From contig JAAMPI010001678.1 of NCBI GenBank assembly GCA_013054445.1, positions 1 to 11,496 of the forward strand: DNA of 11,496 bases, read 5' to 3'. Positions 6,391-11,496 of this stretch are shown piece after piece. Positions within the stretch are counted from its first letter, which is position 1. Each line of letters opens with the position of its first letter. Made by a program: the position numbers and the translations under genes. Below the pieces are notes generated by a model. The model had not been told where the DNA came from. It worked only from the letters and a program-made list of their open reading frames with translations, and searched no databases. Source of the DNA: Cudoniella acicularis (Eukaryota > Ascomycota > Leotiomycetes > Helotiales > Helotiaceae).

Positions 6391-7645
6391 TCATCTATCC
6401 CCATTATCGTCCTCAGTATCGATGCCCAGCTCGGACTGCAGTAGATCAAGCTGATGTTGCAGGTCGTTCGTTTGCTGGCGAACACTCCTAATGCCACTCT
6501 GTATGCCGCCAATGATCCCAAATATCCGTTTCTGCTTATGTCGTGGAAGAGTATCGATGAGAGGTGTAAAGGGGCTCGTGGTCCGCCGGTAACTTTGCGT
6601 AGGGATGGAATCGGTCTTGAGGGAGGGGCTGTCTTGTGGTGCTTGTTGAAGCAATTGTGTGCTGGGGGATATTGAAATCGAGGGTTCCCTCCCGTGTTCT
6701 TCTTCGGCATTTCTGCCCATTGTAGGCCCGTTGTATGAATTGCCTGGTGCGCTGTACTACCCGCCATGATTGTTTTGTGGTTGACTGAGAGCAACCCTTC
6801 GCTCTTGCTCGAGGCTGCTTTGCGCCTGATACGAGGGAGCCGCCTGCCAGCTTGTGGGCTTCTCCATTTGGTAGGTATAATTCGACTGAGGAGGAGCTTG
6901 GCCACCCACAAGGCGACTAGAGGAAGGTATGTTCGACGGCGTGAATCCGGAGGGAGAGCTCTGGGTGGGCTGCGTAAAGTTGGAATAATTACGCGGTGGA
7001 AGCTGGGCATTGGGAGCCATGGATGGTATAGGAGAAGATCTCTTGCGCTTTAAGGAGCTTTCAGGTTGACTATAGCCGCCAAGGGTTGGGGTTTGTGATG
7101 CTTCGAGCTCGGAAGACTTTGTCATAGATGCGCTTTCTGTGATCCTGTTAGAACAGCTTGCACCAATTGAAGAAAAGCAGCCATACCGTCTCTTCCAGTT
7201 CTTAAGCTACATAGATTCCCTCTCGTTACCATCTAGCAGGTCTAACATGCCCCATGAAACCAATCTCCTAAACTTACACATGCTGAGAATCGTCCTGACC
7301 CACTAGCACAATGAGTACATGGCGGGTTGTTGACATTACCCCGCGTCGACAAGAGGAATGCGCCTCTTGTCTGCGTTCGGGGGCTTTCGGTCGACTTTTC
7401 AACAGGTAACTCTTTCCCTAAAACCCATGATATTGGCCTGACTTCTGGAAGGGCGCGCAGGCCGCTGAGAGAATCTACTCCTGGCTTGCGCCCACCAGAA
7501 GAAGATGGAGCGATATTGTACGCGACCAGGTCATTTAGCGCGCCGGGAGTAGATGCACCTACGCCCAGATTAAATTGGTCTACGGCAAAACGAGGGGGCC
7601 ATCGCAAATGGTGTTGTAGTCGCTTTTCTCAGATTTCGGAGGCAT
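6391..7645 (-). pseudogene. DUF3716-like cysteine protein, frame crossed by three UAGs
   Basis: From about 7600 to 6391 one minus-strand frame encodes a coherent protein. A cysteine block reads PCTHCASGSGRF, ACVSLGDWFHGAC, [UAG], TC, [UAG], MVTRGNLCSLRTG; the pattern C-x2-C...C...G-x-C-x2-C...C-S-x-R fits my recollection of DUF3716 in fungal nuclear proteins. A 50-bp intron (7186-7137: GTATGG donor, CTAAC, CAG) keeps the frame. A long Ser/Pro/Gln-rich disordered part with KRKR follows, then a third UAG (6757-6759), then a C-terminal helix (IFGIIGGIQSGIRSVRQQ, QHQLDLLQSELGID). The likely start is the ATG at 7645 (MPPKSEKSDYNTIC); reaching the main frame needs one extra base in the G5 run at 7594-7598, or an intron. 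Length would be about 401 residues. Smaller intact starts exist at 7232 and 7125. A pseudogene, recoding by mRNA editing or unusual splicing are all possible. Confidence 0.55.
7137..7186 (-). other. 50-bp spliceosomal intron of the DUF3716-like gene
   Basis: The donor GTATGG (7186), the branch motif TTCTAAC and the acceptor ATCACAG (ending 7137) are all close to the fungal consensus. The length is not a multiple of three, yet removal keeps the cysteine-block frame joined to the Ser/Pro-rich frame. This supports one gene across 7645-6391 rather than two unrelated open frames. Confidence 0.75.
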
Positions 7646-7932
7646 CTCGAAGGATCGCTGGGGAACTTTGGGAGACGTTGGCGAGAAGATGCGCCAGGCC
7701 AAGAAACGGCACTCAAAAAGCTGTCATGTTCGCAGACCTCTTTCTTTGTTCAACCCAAGCCCAGGAACAATTTATATCCGACAGGTACAGTACGCTCCAT
7801 TTTGAATCGCTGTCTACTACGCATCTCAACACCATATTCAGAAGGAAAGCTCTACCCATATCACTTCCTTACATCTGCTCAATTGAAGGTCAATGCGGTC
7901 TGTCGATACCTCATCAAACGCGTCTCATAGAA
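7646..7932. promoter_or_regulatory. Divergent promoter of DUF3716-like and GH128 genes
   Basis: These 287 bp separate the proposed ATG on minus (7645) from the GH128 ATG on plus (7933). The plus-strand frame of GH128 is open far upstream (from 7327), but 7327-7645 is antisense to the DUF3716-like gene and the peptide has no GH128 similarity, so the region is best read as promoter and leaders. Confidence 0.4.
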
Positions 7933-8717
7933 ATGACTATTAGGAAGCGTTGCCTGCTTTGGGACTGGACCAATATAGCCAATATACCGGATTCTATCGA
8001 GAAAGTCAATTTCTCAGGGCCATTATGTTCCGTTGCCAATTGGAACGCCTGGGCACCTCCGGAGCTCAAGAATCGCCTTCCATTTCGACCCATGGTCCGT
8101 GGGATGGAACAACTCACAGATAGCAACGAGTGGTCTATGATATCTAACAATGGACATGCTATAATTCATTTCTTCAACGAGCCAGAACGAGCTGGTATTT
8201 CAGCAAAAGCGGCTTCTGAGATGTGGAAAGAGAAAATGGTTCCGCTGAGTACTAAAGGGAAGAAGCTGGTCTGTGCCAGTTGTGCAAGTGATCCAGGCGG
8301 AGAAGAATGGCTTGTTGAATTCATGAGAAGAGTCGAGGAACAAGGAGAACCCCCAAACTTCTTAGGCTTGCATTACTATGGTCCGGATGGCACTTCAGCG
8401 ATCCAATATCTGGAGAAAATGTAAGTAGGCTTCTTGCCCCTCCTCGAGCTTTTACCGAAATGCAAAACCAGGCACCAAAGTATCCGGAATACCCAGTAGT
8501 TGTTTCTGAGATAGCTTCCATCTCAAGAAACAGAAAGGAAGTTTTTGCTTTCCCTGCTCAAGTGGCAAATTGGATGGACCAGTGTCCTTGGATCTTCGAA
8601 TATGCGTTCTTTGGCTGTATGGCAAAGGTTGCGGACGACTTTGTTAGCCCAGAGGCTCAGTTGATGAATTCCGATGGGATTTTGAGGGTGTTGATGCACA
8701 AGCTGATGAACGAGTAA
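7933..8717 (+). CDS. GH128 (Asl1-like) beta-1,3-glucanase; one-base frame problem
   Basis: Glycoside hydrolase family 128 enzymes cleave beta-1,3-glucan, a cell-wall polymer. Exon 1 (7933-8420) starts MTIRKRCLLWDWTN, the normal family start, with FFNEPERAGIS (acid/base Glu) and LGLHYYGPDG. Exon 2 (8472-8717) holds VVVSEIASIS (nucleophile Glu) and WIFEYAFFGCMAKVADDF, ending LMHKLMNE. The 51-bp intron has GTAAGT and CCAG. Splicing there gives M-H-Q and then leaves frame; one more A in the AAA at 8477-8479 (8480 is G) would give the expected HQKYPEYPVVVSE. All catalytic motifs are intact, so an under-called A run is as likely as a dead gene. Length would be about 244 residues, one catalytic TIM barrel. 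There is no signal peptide at this start, unlike secreted members, so it may act inside the cell or leave by another route. Confidence 0.8.
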
Positions 8718-9398
8718 CCAATGTCTGGGCTCTGATCCTGGCTGGATCTACGAAAGGCTCATCAAACGCTACAGGGCTCTAATCCAAGGGATTAACAATC
8801 AGGTCTTACACTAAAGGATCCAATATGAGTTCACAATTGTTCTTTTCTTGATATAAAGACGCGGCCTCGTCAACATAGCACGCAAGTACGAAGTGGCCAG
8901 CGAGGGAATTCCACGGATAACTAAACGCGGTGTATCATTCAACCACCTCCTTGTGTTACACAGCGTATGTCTCCGAGCCTGAGCAAGCATTGCGGCTCAA
9001 TGATTACTGATATTTCCGTGGACTTGAGCCGCAAACACTGCGAACCCCTTTTCGCTTTCGCTTGTCGAACCCTGATTACTGAACAATCCGAACAATTTCT
9101 ACTAGTTGTATCATTGGGATCGAGAGATGTTGAATTGAGAGCCCCAGACCAGAGCAATATCGGTTGTATATGATTCGAACAAAGAAAATTTCAGCGGATA
9201 TTTCCTATCGAGGTAAATGGAAGGCGTGTTGTCTTCCACATTGTTTATCAGATTAATCCCCCCTCCCCCCATATATCAGGCGAGACAGAGTACTTTTCGA
9301 TGGTTATGTGATCGCTGGAGCTCGATTCTTCAAACATCCCTTTTGGTCTTTGCAAAATCTCACACCTAAAAAGTTCACCCGTTCTAATACATGCTATC
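8718..9398 (+). promoter_or_regulatory. Intergenic region and MFS transporter promoter
   Basis: About 680 bp lie between the GH128 stop and the transporter ATG. It includes the inverted repeat at 8990-9034 and, 125 bp before the ATG, a CCCCCCATATATCAG stretch (9264-9278) that could serve as a TATA-like element. Open frames on both strands at 8939-9173 mirror each other and have no family features, so none is called. Confidence 0.45.
8990..9034. promoter_or_regulatory. Inverted repeat with CGG/CCG half-sites, possible operator
   Basis: TTGCGGCTCAA (8990-9000) and TTGAGCCGCAA (9024-9034) are perfect 11-bp inverted copies 23 bp apart, about 365 bp before the transporter start codon. Each arm contains a CGG/CCG triplet, the core bound by fungal Zn(II)2Cys6 activators, which commonly control drug transporters. 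The role as an operator is inference. Confidence 0.45.
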
Positions 9399-11353
9399 AT
9401 GGCCGCCCCTGAAACGAAGTCTTCATCGGCTTCCGATACCACGCAGCTCGCTGGGACCGAAATCGAAAAGAACGCAGCCGCTGATGGATCTCTGACTCTA
9501 GAACCTTCTGCGCCTCAAGCACGGAACGCGTCAATCGAGGCAAAGAAACCTTTCAAATTTAAGGTCACCGTCTTCATACTCTGTCTCATTTCTGTGGTTG
9601 TGGCAATGGACTCGGTCATCGTGGCTTCAACGTTGCCGGCGATCACCGTTGCTTTGAAAGGGACAAGTTTGAAAGCCTTCTGGGTTGGGACTTCTTATCT
9701 ATTGGCGCAAACAGTGAGTACTTCACCTGCTTTCAGTTCACCCAGGCACCTTCTAATCAGAGAACCTAGGTAACGGTTCCCATCTATGGCACAATCTCAG
9801 ATATCTTGTAAGTAGAACAATCCCTCCAGCTAGAGCCCCAGCTAAGCAAAAGGACAGTGGACGAAAATGGGTGACGGTCTTCGCAACCGCCTTGTTCCTC
9901 CTCGGCAGCATCCTCTGCGGCTGTGCCCAAAATATGAACTGGTTGGTAGCCGCGCGTGTTGTACAAGGGCTCGGCGGTGGCGGCTGCCTCACATTGGTAA
10001 CGGTTATCATCAGCGACATTACTACCTTGAGGGAACGGCCGAAGTTCCTTGCTATGGGAGCGTTTGCTTGGGCACTGGGGACAAATATCGGGGTATGTGT
10101 TAGCATTTGAGTAAAGTTCATCCTGACTGACTTGTCTTAAGGTGCCCATTGGAGGGGCAATTGGAGAATTTGCCTCATGGCGATGGGTCTTCTGGATTAA
10201 TGTCCCTATCTGTGTTCTTGGTATCGCAGGACTCATCTACGCACTCCATCTCCATCAAGAAATATCCTCCCTCCGCTCCAAGTTAGCTCGAATCGACTAC
10301 TTAGGCATGGTATTTTTCATTGCGGCAACAACGTTGATGCTCTATGGGCTCACAACAGGTGGTACCTCTGAGCCGTGGGACTCCGCTAAGGTTCTTGCTC
10401 CATTGACCATTGGCTTTGTTGGTCTTGGTGTGTTTGTCCTCGCCGAATGGAAAGTGTCGAAGGAGCCTATGGTCCCAGTCCGTATTTTCTCCAACCGAAG
10501 TGGAAATACTGGCTTCTTCGGCGCATTTATACATGGCTTGGTTCTGTGGGCATTTGCGTATTATCTCATCATATTTGTACGTCTCCACTTTGTTCCTGCT
10601 TCAATAACTAACACGTACAGTTCCTCGGAGCTCGTCGCGATGCTCTTTTCAAGTCTTCCGCAGAAACTCTCCCCGGCAGGCAAGTCTCCCACCTAAATTC
10701 ATAATTATTATTAATTCCAAAACAGTGCTCCAGTTGCATTATCTGCCGTCTTCTGCGGAATATGGGTTGCCAAAACCCTCCGATTCCAAAAGATGACCTG
10801 GCTAGCATGGATTCTAATCGTCAGCGGAACCGGTCTAAACGCCTTAATGAAACCCGACTCCAACGCCGGCATCATGTACGGACTACGAGTAATTCCGGCT
10901 ATCGGAGGCGGATTCCTTTTCCAGCTACCAGTCTTCGCAGTACAATCCACAGCCAAAGATGGTGACCTAGGAATCGCCACCGCAACAGTCACCTTCTTTC
11001 GAAGTGTAGGCCAGGCTTTTGGGGTCGCTATTGGGGGAACTGTATTTCAGAACCAGTTTGACAAGTTTCTTGACGAAGCTATTAAGGCTGGGGCGGTTCC
11101 GAGGCAGTTTACTGTTACGGGTGCGCAGGCTGCGGGCGCTTATGGTGCTATTGGGGCTTTTCCTGAGTCTGTTATCACTGCCTACAGGTATATTTACGCG
11201 AACGCCCTGAGGACTGTTTGGTATGTTACTACCGGTATTGCGGGCGCTGGGTTGCTCGTCAGCCTGTTGGTGAGGAATGAAAGTATGGACAGAGGAAATA
11301 ATGCTAAACAGGCATTCAAGGTAGAGAAGGAATCTAGTTCAGAATTGGTGTAG
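9399..11353 (+). CDS. MFS drug:H+ antiporter (DHA2-type, 14 TM)
   Basis: Six exons (9399-9713, 9770-9807, 9858-10092, 10142-10576, 10621-10679, 10726-11353) join in frame into 569 residues. Introns are 44-56 bp with good donors (GTGAGT, GTAAGT, GTATGT, GTACGT) except the fifth, which is GC-AG. A hydrophilic 54-residue N-terminus precedes TM1 (VTVFILCLISVVVAMD). Motif A is YGTISDIFGRK (111-121), encoded across two introns; motif B contains R151 in AARVVQGLGGG; the motif-C area reads LGTNIGVPIGG (to residue 201). Length, a hydrophobic linker and a final TM after a long loop (about 480-545) fit the 14-spanner DHA2 group, proton-driven exporters of drugs, toxins or siderophores in the plasma membrane. 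The substrate cannot be read. No biosynthetic cluster lies beside it. The gene appears intact and functional. Confidence 0.92.
10680..10725 (+). other. GC-AG intron (46 bp) of the transporter
   Basis: The donor reads AG|GCAAGT, the classic context of rare GC-AG introns, and the acceptor is AACAG. Only this choice joins LPG to S-A-P-V-A-L-S-A in frame; the unspliced frame stops at TAA (10699 region). No GT donor gives an open frame. Confidence 0.8.
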
Positions 11354-11496
11354 AGCAGCAATGCTCTAACTAGTTTTTCAATGGTTGTTTAAGGTGGACA
11401 GTACAACACACGAAACAAGATGAGTCTTATGTAGACTTGTTATTGGAGATTAAATCGAAATTTTCTAATATTAATAGACAATTACATGTATATATA
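11354..11496 (+). other. 3' flank of the transporter gene
   Basis: AT-rich sequence after the TAG stop, probably the 3' untranslated region. No gene or canonical AATAAA signal was seen before the window ends. Confidence 0.4.

Noticed and set aside
6243..7010. A 255-codon uninterrupted minus-strand frame starting with ATG
   Set aside because: It overlaps the DUF3716-like gene in another frame, is Arg-rich and lacks domains, and does not join the upstream cysteine block. The alternative frame has coherent composition and splice continuity despite its UAG.
7327..7932. A 202-codon in-frame N-terminal extension of GH128
   Set aside because: The peptide has no family similarity and half of it is antisense to the DUF3716-like gene; GH128 naturally starts at the ATG before TIRKRCLLWDWTN.
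8939..9173. Open frames on both strands upstream of the transporter
   Set aside because: They mirror each other, have no recognisable motif and overlap the likely promoter with its inverted repeat.
1..11496. tRNA, rRNA, CRISPR array or bacterial-type operon
   Set aside because: No cloverleaf, rRNA segment or spaced direct repeats were seen on reading, and the short introns show a eukaryotic nuclear genome.

Overview
The window looks like nuclear DNA from a filamentous ascomycete (Pezizomycotina; a leotiomycete-like fungus would fit, but I cannot fix the species). Evidence: genes are split by many short introns (46-84 bp) with GTRNGT-type donors and CTRAY-like branch sites; the families include a GH128 glucanase, a DUF3716-like cysteine protein and a 14-span MFS drug transporter; and two AT-rich stretches carry transposon relics decayed in the CpA-to-TpA manner of repeat-induced point mutation (RIP).

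Layout. 1-430: AT-rich degenerate repeat with ambiguous bases. 600-1207 (-): three-exon unknown protein, divergent from 1749-2342 (+), a two-exon unknown protein. 2389-3324 (-): two-exon coiled-coil protein with a 110/111-bp tandem duplication and one frame break. 3421-4830: transposon graveyard holding a nested palindrome, a G-rich tract, an LTR-like unit placed directly against a decayed pogo-type transposase, a CACGTG palindrome and a second pogo N-terminal relic. 5032-5457 (+): intact VOC/glyoxalase-fold protein. 5790-6041 (+): N-terminal relic of an aldehyde dehydrogenase. 6391-7645 (-): DUF3716-like gene whose reading frame is crossed by three UAG codons. 7933-8717 (+): GH128 beta-1,3-glucanase with a one-base frame problem after its intron. 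9399-11353 (+): six-exon DHA2-type MFS transporter, fully open after splicing, with one GC-AG intron.

The genes do not form an obvious pathway. The strongest theme is decay or recoding: the VOC gene, the MFS gene and the two small unknown genes at the left read cleanly, while the coiled-coil gene, the DUF3716-like gene and the GH128 gene each need one missing base. The missing base lies in or beside a short C/G or A run, so under-called bases in the assembly are a serious alternative to true pseudogenes. The three UAGs of the DUF3716-like gene cannot be explained that way and are the most interesting signal. All family names come from reading translated sequence; no database search was possible.
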